A stretch of 64,000 bases of DNA from Marivita sp046591575. Its GTDB lineage: Bacteria > Pseudomonadota > Alphaproteobacteria > Rhodobacterales > Rhodobacteraceae. The translations under genes and the position numbers were made by a program. Shown one piece after another: positions 26,099-33,499 of this stretch; position 1 is the first letter of the stretch; each line of letters starts with the position of its first letter. Below the pieces are notes generated by a model that was given only the letters and a program-made list of their open reading frames with translations, did not search any database and was not told the origin of the DNA. The stretch spans positions 1 through 64,000 of the forward strand of contig NZ_JBIQWA010000011.1 of NCBI RefSeq assembly GCF_046591575.1. The letters are read 5' to 3'.

Positions 26099-26151
26099 GA
26101 TAGCTTTCTTTTTGGGAATGAGATAGCTTTCGTGCTAACGGTATTCCCAAA
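26099..26151 (+). promoter_or_regulatory. Operator-like direct and inverted repeats before the kinase gene
   Basis: The 10-mer GATAGCTTTC occurs twice, at 26099-26108 and 26122-26131, 23 bp apart (about two helical turns). A 9-bp inverted repeat TTTGGGAAT (26111-26119) / ATTCCCAAA (26143-26151) interlocks with it. The block ends 12 bp before the ATG at 26164. Such nested repeats suggest a regulator-binding site; the regulator is unknown. Confidence 0.45.
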
Positions 26152-26163
26152 TGCAGTGTGCTC

Positions 26164-27303
26164 ATGTCTGACGCAATTGAATTTAACAGGCCAAAGAAAT
26201 ACAAACGTGTTAAGCGTTTGGGAAAGGGTGCTTGTGGGCAAACGTTGCATATTCGTGATGAGGATATGGATGTTGATCTGGTCGCAAAAAAGTACTCGCC
26301 GTTTCTGACAGAGCAAGACGATGAGAAATTATTTCAAGAGCTCTTAAATCGATTCAAGGACGAAGCTCGGATTCTCTTTCGATTAAATCACCCAAATATC
26401 GTGCGCGTTTTCAATTACTTCGATTATCGTGACCGAAAAACGTCATATATCCTAATGGAGTATGTAAACGGTGAAGATTTTTTAGACTTTGTTGGTAGAA
26501 AACCATCGCAACTTGCCCGGATTTTTGAGGGCGTGATCGATGCCTTTTGTCATTTGCAGTCTCGTGGTGTTCTTCATCGTGACATACGGCCAGCCAATCT
26601 TATGGTTCAGGCAGACGGCAGTCCCAAAATCATAGACTTTGGATTCGGGAAAACCGTCCAAATTGACAAAGACAGTTCTAATGGAAAAAGTGTATCTTTG
26701 AACTGGTGGTGTGAAAAACCTCCAGAATTTTCCGACGGTGTCTACGATTTTCAGACCGAAGTCTACTTCGTTGGAAAGCTCTTTGAGCTCGCAATACATG
26801 AGTTTGATTTGACGGATTTTCCTTATATGCGAATGGTGTCTCGTATGTGCGCGCCGACGAGGGCTGTACGCTTGAAGTCGTTTGAAGATGTGCAAAGAGA
26901 AATTAGCGTAGGCAAGTTTTCGACCTTTAAATTCTCAGAAGATGAGCTTGAAATATATCGATGCTTTTCTGAAGAGCTTTGCAGTGTAATCTCGTCAATC
27001 CAAATGGATTCAAAGTTTGAGCGCGATCCTAAGAAAATCTTGAATAAATTGGAGGAGCTCCATCGCAGAACAATGCTCGAAGAAGTACTTCCTGCGCAGA
27101 ATAACCTAGTCTCGGTTTTCGTTGTTGGAGCATTCCGATATTGGACAAACTCGGATGTCTCAGTCGAAACCTTAGGTGATTTCATCTCTTTCTTTCGAAG
27201 TCTCTCTGAAGAAAAGCGGAGCATTGTCGTTGAAAACTTGATGTCGCGGCTAGAAGCTTGTGAACGCGTCACACCCCCGAGCTACGACGAGATTCCATTT
27301 TAA
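26164..27303 (+). CDS. Ser/Thr protein kinase (Hanks-type) inserted in the S10 cluster
   Basis: 379 residues from the ATG at 26164; a GTG two codons upstream is possible and no strong ribosome site is seen. The kinase domain (about 13-250) has a complete catalytic set: glycine loop GKGACG (20-25), Lys42, a Glu in the C-helix (DEARILFRL), HRDIRPAN (138-145) and DFG (158-160). The activation segment ends in KPPEF instead of the usual APE. The C-terminal 110 residues match no family I know; there is no membrane helix, PASTA or WD repeat. The gene is markedly AT-richer than rplW and rplB and is bracketed by a terminator and a terminal-inverted-repeat element, so it looks horizontally acquired. 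Its target is unknown. Confidence 0.85.
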   Translation: MSDAIEFNRPKKYKRVKRLGKGACGQTLHIRDEDMDVDLVAKKYSPFLTEQDDEKLFQELLNRFKDEARILFRLNHPNIVRVFNYFDYRDRKTSYILMEYVNGEDFLDFVGRKPSQLARIFEGVIDAFCHLQSRGVLHRDIRPANLMVQADGSPKIIDFGFGKTVQIDKDSSNGKSVSLNWWCEKPPEFSDGVYDFQTEVYFVGKLFELAIHEFDLTDFPYMRMVSRMCAPTRAVRLKSFEDVQREISVGKFSTFKFSEDELEIYRCFSEELCSVISSIQMDSKFERDPKKILNKLEELHRRTMLEEVLPAQNNLVSVFVVGAFRYWTNSDVSVETLGDFISFFRSLSEEKRSIVVENLMSRLEACERVTPPSYDEIPF

Positions 27304-27350
27304 AGATGTCGATATTTTAGACGCAACGCCCGAATAGCGCCGAAGGCGCC

Positions 27351-27486
27351 GGGCCATCGCCAGACCGCCCACAGGGCTGGCGATTTGGTGGGGCTGGGTG
27401 CGCCGTTCCTTCTGCGCGCGGATTTGGCTGCGATAAAGTGCTTCGTTCGCAAGTTGGATCGCCATCCCGCGGTCTGGCGATGGCCC
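27351..27486. mobile_element. 136-bp element with 18-bp perfect terminal inverted repeats
   Basis: The left end GGGCCATCGCCAGACCGC (27351-27368) is the exact complement of the right end (27469-27486). The interior has no gene. Related copies lie at 41785-41918 (17 of 18 end bases pair) and, degraded, at 41330-41454. The outer three pairs differ between copies (GGG/CCC here, GCA/TGC there) yet remain paired. It begins 48 bp after the kinase stop. It resembles a MITE or a structured RNA element. Confidence 0.65.
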
Positions 27487-27497
27487 TCGGACGGAAC

Positions 27498-27521
27498 GGT
27501 GCGTGTGAACACGCACCCTAC
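27498..27521 (+). repeat. REP-like palindrome with CTAC tail
   Basis: Arms GGTGCGTGT (27498-27506) / ACACGCACC (27509-27517) and a CTAC tail. It lies 11 bp after the terminal-repeat element, as a degraded relative does after the second copy (41925-41946). Confidence 0.6.
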
Positions 27522-27544
27522 GGCGAAAAGCTTGTGGATTTGGG

Positions 27545-27573
27545 TTGACCCGCACCGCTCCCTTTCATAGACA
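27545..27573 (+). promoter_or_regulatory. Putative promoter restarting the S10 cluster at rplB
   Basis: TTGACC (27545-27550), 17-bp spacer, TAGACA (27568-27573). Transcription would start near 27580 and rplB begins at 27721. It makes sense after the terminator at 26053. Confidence 0.55.
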
Positions 27574-27586
27574 CCCTCAACCGCGC

Positions 27587-27608
27587 AGCCCCGGATTCGT
27601 CCGGGGCT
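27587..27608 (+). promoter_or_regulatory. TTCG-capped hairpin at the 5' end of the rplB transcript
   Basis: A 9-bp perfect stem AGCCCCGGA (27587-27595) / TCCGGGGCT (27600-27608) with a TTCG tetraloop lies a few bases after the predicted start. Only a weak T/G stretch follows. It may protect the 5' end or act in attenuation. Confidence 0.4.
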
Positions 27609-27720
27609 TCGTTGTTGCGTTCATCGGGCACCTACGGGGGCCTATACCAATGGCGGGCCTAGCCCCGTCCAAACATAGCGGGTCGTCAAAGACCTGCACT
27701 GCTAACGGAAGACAGAAAGC

Positions 27721-28563
27721 ATGGCACTCAAGTCGTATAAGCCGACGACGCCGGGCCAGCGCGGGCTGGTGCTGATCGACCGTTCGGAGCTGTGGAAAGG
27801 CCGTCCGGTCAAAACCCTTACTGAGGGTTTGACCAAATCGGGTGGCCGGAACAACACCGGACGTATTACATCGCGCCGTCGCGGTGGTGGGGCAAAACGC
27901 CTTTACCGGATCGTAGATTTCAAACGCAATAAAATGGATGTGAGCGCAACCGTCGCGCGCATCGAATATGACCCCAACCGGACCGCGTTTATCGCGCTGG
28001 TGCAGTATGATGATGGCGAACAGGCCTACATCCTGGCACCGCAGCGTTTGGCTATTGGCGACCGGATTGTCGCGTCGCAGAAAGCCGACGTAAAGCCGGG
28101 CAACGCAATGCCGTTCTCGGGCATGCCTATCGGAACAATCGTTCACAACATCGAGCTAAAGCCGGGCAAGGGCGGTCAGATCGCGCGCGCCGCTGGCACC
28201 TATGCGCAGTTCGTGGGCCGTGACGGGGGTTACGCGCAGATCCGTTTGTCGTCTGGCGAACTGCGTCTGGTGCGTCAGGAGTGCATGGCGACCGTTGGTG
28301 CCGTGTCGAACCCCGACAACAGCAACCAGAATTTTGGTAAGGCCGGTCGTATGCGCCACAAAGGTGTGCGCCCGTCGGTCCGTGGTGTTGTCATGAACCC
28401 GATCGACCACCCGCACGGTGGTGGTGAAGGCCGGACATCGGGTGGTCGCCACCCCGTGACCCCATGGGGCAAGCCGACCAAAGGCAAGCGCACCCGCAAC
28501 AAGAACAAAGCGTCGCAAAAGCTGATTATCCGCTCGCGTCACGCCAAGAAGAAGGGGCGTTAA
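27721..28563 (+). CDS. rplB: 50S ribosomal protein L2
   Basis: 280 residues. L2 is needed for subunit joining and peptidyl-transferase activity. The signature near the C-terminus includes GVVMNPIDHPHGGGEGRTSGGRHPVTPWGKPTKG (residues 222-255 in part) with the essential His. Preceded by a 157-bp leader from the new promoter; 3 bp before rpsS. Confidence 0.98.
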   Translation: MALKSYKPTTPGQRGLVLIDRSELWKGRPVKTLTEGLTKSGGRNNTGRITSRRRGGGAKRLYRIVDFKRNKMDVSATVARIEYDPNRTAFIALVQYDDGEQAYILAPQRLAIGDRIVASQKADVKPGNAMPFSGMPIGTIVHNIELKPGKGGQIARAAGTYAQFVGRDGGYAQIRLSSGELRLVRQECMATVGAVSNPDNSNQNFGKAGRMRHKGVRPSVRGVVMNPIDHPHGGGEGRTSGGRHPVTPWGKPTKGKRTRNKNKASQKLIIRSRHAKKKGR

Positions 28564-28566
28564 TCA

Positions 28567-28845
28567 ATGTCTCGTTCCGTATGGAAAGGCCCCTTTGTGG
28601 ACGCATATGTCCTCAAGAAGGCCGAAGCGTCCCGCGAAAGTGGTCGCAACGAAGTTATCAAGATCTGGTCGCGCCGTTCGACGATCCTGCCCCAGTTCGT
28701 GGGCCTGACGTTTGGCGTGTATAACGGTCAGAAGCATGTTCCTGTTAACGTCACCGAAGACATGATCGGTCAGAAGTTCGGCGAGTATTCGCCAACTCGG
28801 ACCTATTACGGTCACGCGGCAGACAAAAAAGCGAAGCGGAAGTAA
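28567..28845 (+). CDS. rpsS: 30S ribosomal protein S19
   Basis: 92 residues, standard. S19 forms the head with S13 and contacts A-site tRNA. It has SRSVWKGPFVDAYVLKK and HVPVNVTEDMIGQKFGEYSPTRTY. It starts 3 bp after rplB and is followed after 3 bp by rplV. Confidence 0.98.
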   Translation: MSRSVWKGPFVDAYVLKKAEASRESGRNEVIKIWSRRSTILPQFVGLTFGVYNGQKHVPVNVTEDMIGQKFGEYSPTRTYYGHAADKKAKRK

Positions 28846-28848
28846 GTC

Positions 28849-29229
28849 ATGGGCCAGGATAAAAACCCCCGCCGCGTGGCAGATAACGAAGCAATGGCAA
28901 AACTGCGCATGCTTCGCACCAGCCCGCAAAAGCTGAACCTTGTTGCCGGTCTGATCCGCGGCAAGAAAGTGGACAAGGCGCTGAACGATCTGACCTTCTC
29001 AAAGAAGCGGATCGCGGTTGACGTGAAGAAATGCCTTCAGTCCGCCATCGCCAACGCCGAGAACAACCACGGTCTGGACGTTGACGAGTTGATCGTCGCC
29101 GAAGCCTGGGTTGGCAAGAACCTTGTGATGAAGCGTGGGCGTCCCCGGGCGCGTGGTCGGTTCGGCAAGATCATGAAGCCGTTCTCGGAAATCACCATTC
29201 TGGTGCGTCAAGTTGAGGAGCAAGCCTGA
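28849..29229 (+). CDS. rplV: 50S ribosomal protein L22
   Basis: 126 residues. L22 extends a beta-hairpin into the exit tunnel. It has RMLRTSPQKLNLVAGLIRGKK and the hairpin GRPRARGRFGKI near the C-terminus with no macrolide-type change that I can see. Its stop shares one base with the rpsC start. Confidence 0.98.
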   Translation: MGQDKNPRRVADNEAMAKLRMLRTSPQKLNLVAGLIRGKKVDKALNDLTFSKKRIAVDVKKCLQSAIANAENNHGLDVDELIVAEAWVGKNLVMKRGRPRARGRFGKIMKPFSEITILVRQVEEQA

Positions 29230-29942
29230 TGGGTAACAAAACAAACCCGATCGGTATGCGCCTGCAGGTGAACCGCACCTGGGACAGCCGCTGGTATGCC
29301 GACACCAAGGATTACGGTGATCTTCTGCTCGAAGACATCGCGATCCGTGAGTTCATCGAAAAAGAATGCAAGCAAGCCGGTGTGGCGCGCGTCATCATTG
29401 AACGCCCCCACAAGAAGTGCCGGGTGACCATTCACACGGCACGCCCCGGCGTCATCATCGGCAAGAAAGGCGCGGACATCGAGACGCTCCGCAAGAAGCT
29501 TGCCGCGATGACCGATTCCGAGCTGCACCTCAACATCGTTGAAGTGCGCAAGCCGGAGCTGGACGCGCAGTTGGTTGGCGAAAGCATCGCCCAGCAGCTG
29601 GAACGTCGTGTGTCTTTCCGTCGTGCCATGAAGCGTGCCGTACAAAACGCGATGCGCATGGGGGCCCTGGGCATCCGTGTGAATGTTGCGGGGCGTCTTG
29701 GCGGTGCCGAGATTGCGCGGACCGAATGGTATCGTGAGGGGCGCGTGCCGCTTCACACGCTGCGTGCCGATATCGACTATGCGAATGTCGAAGCGGAAAC
29801 CGCGTATGGCATCATCGGCATCAAGGTCTGGATCTTCAAAGGCGAGATCATGGAACATGATCCGGCCGCACGGGATCGCAAGGCACAAGAACTTCAGGAT
29901 GGCCCTGCACCGCGTGGTGCCGGTGGCGGTCGGAGGAACTAA
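29229..29942 (+). CDS. rpsC: 30S ribosomal protein S3
   Basis: 237 residues. S3 is at the mRNA entry channel and binds RNA through its KH domain (VIIGKKGADIETLRKKL, about 75-91). The C-terminal domain has RRAMKRAVQNAMRMGALGIRV. It shares one base with rplV and lies 2 bp before rplP. Confidence 0.98.
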   Translation: MGNKTNPIGMRLQVNRTWDSRWYADTKDYGDLLLEDIAIREFIEKECKQAGVARVIIERPHKKCRVTIHTARPGVIIGKKGADIETLRKKLAAMTDSELHLNIVEVRKPELDAQLVGESIAQQLERRVSFRRAMKRAVQNAMRMGALGIRVNVAGRLGGAEIARTEWYREGRVPLHTLRADIDYANVEAETAYGIIGIKVWIFKGEIMEHDPAARDRKAQELQDGPAPRGAGGGRRN

Positions 29943-29944
29943 TC

Positions 29945-30358
29945 ATGCTTCAACCAAAGCGTACAAAATTCCGCAAAATGCACAAAGGCCGGATCAAGGG
30001 CCTTGCAAAGGGCGGGTCCGATCTGAACTTTGGAACCTTCGGCCTTAAGTCGCTTGAGCCTGAGCGTGTCACGGCGCGCCAGATCGAAGCGGCCCGTCGT
30101 GCCATGACGCGCCATATGAAGCGTCAGGGCCGGGTCTGGATTCGGATTTTCCCCGACACGCCCGTCACCTCCAAGCCGACCGAAGTGCGGATGGGTAAAG
30201 GTAAAGGCTCTGTTGATTATTGGGCGGCCAAGGTGAAACCGGGCCGTGTGATGTTTGAGATCGACGGTGTTAACGAAGACGTTGCACGCGAAGCGCTGCG
30301 TCTGGCGGCGATGAAGCTTCCGGTCAAGACACGGGTCGTGGTCCGCGAGGACTGGTAA
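29945..30358 (+). CDS. rplP: 50S ribosomal protein L16
   Basis: 137 residues. L16 positions A-site tRNA. It begins MLQPKRTKFRKMHKGRIKGLAKGG and has RRAMTRHMKRQGRVWIRIFPD and MGKGKGSVDYWAAKVKPGRVMFE. In most genomes rpmC follows at once; here a REP, a terminator and an antisense gene intervene. Confidence 0.98.
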   Translation: MLQPKRTKFRKMHKGRIKGLAKGGSDLNFGTFGLKSLEPERVTARQIEAARRAMTRHMKRQGRVWIRIFPDTPVTSKPTEVRMGKGKGSVDYWAAKVKPGRVMFEIDGVNEDVAREALRLAAMKLPVKTRVVVREDW

Positions 30359-30365
30359 CCTGTCT

Positions 30366-30388
30366 GTGCGTGCGAGCACGCACCCTAC
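30366..30388 (+). repeat. REP-like palindrome with CTAC tail after rplP
   Basis: Arms GTGCGTGC (30366-30373) / GCACGCAC (30376-30383), 2-nt loop, tail CCTAC to 30388. Same family as 22534, 27498 and 34810. Confidence 0.6.
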
Positions 30389-30399
30389 GAGATTTGAGG

Positions 30400-30427
30400 C
30401 CCCCGGTGTGACAGCGCCGGGGGTTTT
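30400..30427 (+). terminator. Intrinsic terminator after rplP
   Basis: 7-bp stem CCCCCGG (30400-30406) / CCGGGGG (30417-30423), 10-nt loop, then TTTT (30424-30427). It closes the rplB-rplP unit before the antisense oxygenase gene. Between 30428 and 30613 I see no gene. Confidence 0.75.
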
Positions 30428-30613
30428 CGTTACGTGCGCCAAGTCTCTGCTGCTGGACGGACCATGATGTCTACGAACGGATGACCGTACGTCCTGTGCC
30501 ATTCGGACTGTGCTTTGAATGCAGCGGCGTTTTCTTCCAACCACTTCTGGTATTCAGCAGAGGGGGGCGACCTGATCTTGTCATCTTCCGCAGATGTATT
30601 CTCGGACGTATCG

Positions 30614-31234
30614 TTAGTCCCACTTATAATTGAAACTCACCGAAATCCGATCATCTTGGGCTGTGTTCATCACCACCTCATGCCGCAGCCAGCTTTCCCA
30701 AAGCAGGACGTCACCGACAGATGGCTTGATGTAGACAAAGCTTTGCATTTCCTCGCGTGCGTCTTTGATACGGGGCGGGGCGGCCATCATCATGGCGTGG
30801 CGGGGGTCTTCGAGTTTGAGGGCCGACGCACCTTCGGGCATGGACACATAGGTGGTGCCCGAAATCACGGAATGCGGATGGATGTGGGCGGCATGGAAGC
30901 CGCCTTCGGGCAGGATGTTGATCCAGAGATCCTCCAGAACCAGTTTGCGACCATCCAGATCGAACTGCAAATCCTGGGCAAAGGCCGCGACGTGCAAATC
31001 CAGTGACGTCACCAGGTCGGCAAAGATCGGAAAGCGCCAGGGCAGGTCGCTGAGCGACGCGTATGACGTGTAGCCGGGGAAATTGTTGTCATAAGACCAA
31101 TTTTGCCCGGCCTCATCATCTTCGGCGATGGCAAGACAGGAATTCTCCATCTCGTCAGGGTCGATGACGGGCCCATGTTCGGACAAGGGGGCGTGGTAGA
31201 GGCGGGTCACGAAGAGGGAAGATATTGTGCTCAT
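30614..31234 (-). CDS. Putative 2-oxoglutarate/Fe(II) oxygenase (TIGR02466-type), antisense inside the ribosomal cluster
   Basis: 206 residues from the ATG at 31234 (MSTISSLFVTRLYHAPL); upstream in-frame codons would run through the rpmC promoter. The core motif HIHPHSVISGTTYV (residues 117-130) with a downstream His185 and Arg196 fits the family of putative 2OG-Fe(II) oxygenases TIGR02466, related to phytanoyl/cupin-like oxygenases. The substrate is unknown. The gene lies between rplP and rpmC on the opposite strand, so it splits the S10 cluster. Base composition resembles its neighbours. A C-terminal FNYKWD is typical of the family. Confidence 0.75.
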   Translation of the reverse strand: MSTISSLFVTRLYHAPLSEHGPVIDPDEMENSCLAIAEDDEAGQNWSYDNNFPGYTSYASLSDLPWRFPIFADLVTSLDLHVAAFAQDLQFDLDGRKLVLEDLWINILPEGGFHAAHIHPHSVISGTTYVSMPEGASALKLEDPRHAMMMAAPPRIKDAREEMQSFVYIKPSVGDVLLWESWLRHEVVMNTAQDDRISVSFNYKWD

Positions 31235-31289
31235 GCGGGTCTCATAATATGCCAAACCGATAAAGGCGAGAGCCCAAAGAACATAGGGG

Positions 31290-31318
31290 TTGCGCGGCCT
31301 AGATATCCCGCCTATACG
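31290..31318 (+). promoter_or_regulatory. Putative promoter restarting the cluster at rpmC
   Basis: TTGCGC (31290-31295), 17-bp spacer, TATACG (31313-31318). The -10 equals that of the rpsL promoter. It lies between the divergent oxygenase and rpmC (31407) and explains how the spc genes are transcribed after the terminator at 30400. Confidence 0.6.
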
Positions 31319-31406
31319 CGCCACTTCATCCACCTCCACCGGGAATCAGGGTGACCTGCAGGAATGACAGGGCTCTCCGGTGATGTTGATAGAAAGGAAT
31401 GGCGAT

Positions 31407-31613
31407 ATGAACGCCAAGGAACTGCATGACAAGACACCGGATCAGCTCCGGGATGAGCTTGTGAACCTGAAGAAAGAGGCGTTTAACCTCCGCTTTCAGG
31501 CCGCCACCAGCCAGCTTGAGAACACTGCGCGCATTCGTGAAGTGCGCCGCAACGTGGCACGCGTGAACACCGTGCTGAACCAAAAGGCAGCCGCTGCTGC
31601 CAGCGACGCGTAA
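31407..31613 (+). CDS. rpmC: 50S ribosomal protein L29
   Basis: 68 residues from the ATG at 31407, preceded by AAAGGAA. L29 lies at the tunnel exit next to L23. It begins MNAKELHDKTPDQLRDELVNL, with FNLRFQAATSQLENTARIREVRR and an Ala-rich end. 15 bp before rpsQ. Confidence 0.96.
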   Translation: MNAKELHDKTPDQLRDELVNLKKEAFNLRFQAATSQLENTARIREVRRNVARVNTVLNQKAAAAASDA

Positions 31614-31628
31614 AAGGAGGCCAGATAG

Positions 31629-31859
31629 ATGCCCAAACGTATCCTGTCCGGCACCGTCACATCGACAGCCAACGCCCAGACCGTGACTGTTTCTGTGGAA
31701 CGCCGCTTCAAACACCCGGTGATGCAAAAGACGATCCGGAAGTCGAAGAAATATCGCGCCCATGACGAGGCCGAGAAATTCGCCGTTGGTGACACAGTCC
31801 GCATTCAGGAATGTGCGCCAAAGTCGAAGACCAAACGTTGGGAGGTTATCGCTGAGTAA
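31629..31859 (+). CDS. rpsQ: 30S ribosomal protein S17
   Basis: 76 residues. S17 is a primary 16S-binding protein. It has PKRILSGTVTSTANAQTVTVSVERRF and a core DTVRIQECAPKSKTKRWEVI. AGGAGGCC lies upstream. The stop codon sits in the loop/stem of a perfect hairpin (31844-31868). Confidence 0.97.
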   Translation: MPKRILSGTVTSTANAQTVTVSVERRFKHPVMQKTIRKSKKYRAHDEAEKFAVGDTVRIQECAPKSKTKRWEVIAE

Positions 31860-31868
31860 GCGATAGCC
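31844..31868 (+). promoter_or_regulatory. Hairpin across the rpsQ stop codon
   Basis: 10-bp stem GGTTATCGCT (31844-31853) / AGCGATAGCC (31859-31868), one G-T pair, 5-nt loop containing part of the stop, followed by TTTC. It may be a weak terminator or a processing site before rplN. Confidence 0.4.
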
Positions 31869-31936
31869 TTTCGGCATTTACGAAACCCCCGGGCCAATGT
31901 CCAAAATAGGCGGTCCGGGACGTCGGGAGAAACACT

Positions 31937-32305
31937 ATGATCCAGATGCAGACCAATCTGGATGTTGCTGATAACAGCGGCGCACGCCGTGTTCAGTGCA
32001 TCAAGGTTCTGGGTGGGTCCAAGCGGAAATACGCTTCGGTGGGTGACATCATCGTAGTCTCCGTGAAGGAAGCCATCCCGCGCGGTCGCGTGAAAAAAGG
32101 GGACGTCCGCAAGGCCGTTGTCGTACGCACCGCCAAAGAAGTCCGTCGCGAAGACGGCACAGCCATCCGTTTTGACCGCAACGCCGCCGTGATCCTGAAC
32201 AATGCAGGTGAGCCCATCGGCACGCGTATCTTTGGACCGGTTGTGCGTGAATTGCGTGCCAAGAACTTCATGAAGATTATCTCGCTTGCTCCGGAGGTGC
32301 TGTAA
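31937..32305 (+). CDS. rplN: 50S ribosomal protein L14
   Basis: 122 residues, standard. L14 contacts the 30S subunit. It starts MIQMQTNLDVADNSGARRVQCIKVLGGSKRKYA and has the conserved DGTAIRFDRNAAVILNN. The stop shares one base with the rplX start (TAATG). A 77-bp gap with a good GGGAGAA site precedes it. Confidence 0.98.
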   Translation: MIQMQTNLDVADNSGARRVQCIKVLGGSKRKYASVGDIIVVSVKEAIPRGRVKKGDVRKAVVVRTAKEVRREDGTAIRFDRNAAVILNNAGEPIGTRIFGPVVRELRAKNFMKIISLAPEVL

Positions 32306-32616
32306 TGGCTGCGAAACTCCGTAAAGGTGACAAGGTGATCGTGCTGGCCGGCAAAGACAAAGGCAAGCAGGGCACCATTGCGTCCGTTGACCCCAAGGCC
32401 AACAAGGCCGTGGTTGATGGCGTGAACATGGCGATCCGTCATGTCAAACAGTCGCAAACAACGCAGGGTGGTCGCACACCCAAGGCGATGCCGATTGATT
32501 TGAGCAATCTCGCGCTGATCGATGCCAATGGCAAAGCGACGCGTGTTGGCTTCAAGATGGACGGCGACAAGAAAGTGCGCTTTGCCAAGACAACAGGGGA
32601 TGTGATCGATGCTTGA
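32305..32616 (+). CDS. rplX: 50S ribosomal protein L24
   Basis: 103 residues. L24 starts 50S assembly. It has the KOW motif KLRKGDKVIVLAGKDKGKQG near the N-terminus and GVNMAIRHVKQ. Coupled to rplN (1-bp overlap) and rplE (8-bp overlap). Confidence 0.97.
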   Translation: MAAKLRKGDKVIVLAGKDKGKQGTIASVDPKANKAVVDGVNMAIRHVKQSQTTQGGRTPKAMPIDLSNLALIDANGKATRVGFKMDGDKKVRFAKTTGDVIDA

Positions 32617-33169
32617 TACCGCAAACTACACCCCGCGTCTCAAGACCGCGTTCAACGAGTCGATCAAGCCTGCTTTGAAAGAAGAGTTCGGCTACAAAAA
32701 CGATCTCATGATCCCGCGTCTGGACAAGGTTGTTCTGAACATCGGCTGTGGTGCAGAGGCCGTTAAAGACAGCAAGAAAGCCAAAGCCGCGGTTGAGGAT
32801 CTGACCAAGATCGCAGGCCAGCAGGCCGTGACAACCAAGGCAAAGAAATCCATCGCGGGTTTCCGTGTGCGTGAAGAGATGCCGCTGGGCGCGAAAGTGA
32901 CCCTGCGTGGCGATCGCATGTACGACTTCCTCGACCGTTTGATCACAATCGCGATGCCGCGTATTCGTGACTTTCGCGGCGTGAAGCCGTCCTTTGATGG
33001 TCGTGGCAACTTTGCCATGGGCATGAAAGAGCACATCGTCTTCCCTGAAATCGACTTTGATAAAGTTGACGAAGTTTGGGGTCTGGACATCATCATCACG
33101 ACAACCGCTCAGACCGATGCGGAAGCCAAGGCGCTGTTGAAGCATTTCAACATGCCCTTCAACGCCTGA
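32609..33169 (+). CDS. rplE: 50S ribosomal protein L5
   Basis: 186 residues. L5 binds 5S rRNA and P-site tRNA. It has PRLDKVVLNIGCGAEAVKDSKK, TTKAKKSIAGFRVREEMPLGAKVTLRG and the conserved FPEIDFDKVDEVWGLDI. The ATG at 32609 lies inside rplX, giving the canonical start MLDTANYTPRLK. Confidence 0.97.
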   Translation: MLDTANYTPRLKTAFNESIKPALKEEFGYKNDLMIPRLDKVVLNIGCGAEAVKDSKKAKAAVEDLTKIAGQQAVTTKAKKSIAGFRVREEMPLGAKVTLRGDRMYDFLDRLITIAMPRIRDFRGVKPSFDGRGNFAMGMKEHIVFPEIDFDKVDEVWGLDIIITTTAQTDAEAKALLKHFNMPFNA

Positions 33170-33181
33170 GGAGACTGACCC

Positions 33182-33487
33182 ATGGCGAAGAAAGCAATGA
33201 TCGAACGCGAAAAGAAGCGTCAGAAGCTGGTGGAAAAATACGCCGCCAAGCGTGCTGAGCTGAAAGAGATCGCGAATGACGAAAGCAAGCCGATGGAAGA
33301 GCGTTTCAAAGCGCGTCTGAAGCTGGCGAAACTGCCACGGAACAGTGCACCCTCGCGTCTGCACAACCGTTGCCAGATCACCGGGCGTCCGCACGCCTAT
33401 TACCGCAAACTCAAGGTCAGCCGTATCGCGCTTCGCGAACTTGCCAGCAATGGCAAGGCCCCCGGTATGGTCAAGTCAAGCTGGTAA
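33182..33487 (+). CDS. rpsN: 30S ribosomal protein S14
   Basis: 101 residues, the long zinc-free form (no CxxC pairs; it reads PSRLHNRCQITGRPHAYYRKLKVSRIALRELA). S14 is in the 30S head. GAGGAGAC upstream. 12 bp after rplE and 12 bp before rpsH. Confidence 0.97.
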   Translation: MAKKAMIEREKKRQKLVEKYAAKRAELKEIANDESKPMEERFKARLKLAKLPRNSAPSRLHNRCQITGRPHAYYRKLKVSRIALRELASNGKAPGMVKSSW

Positions 33488-33499
33488 GGAGGGCATAGT

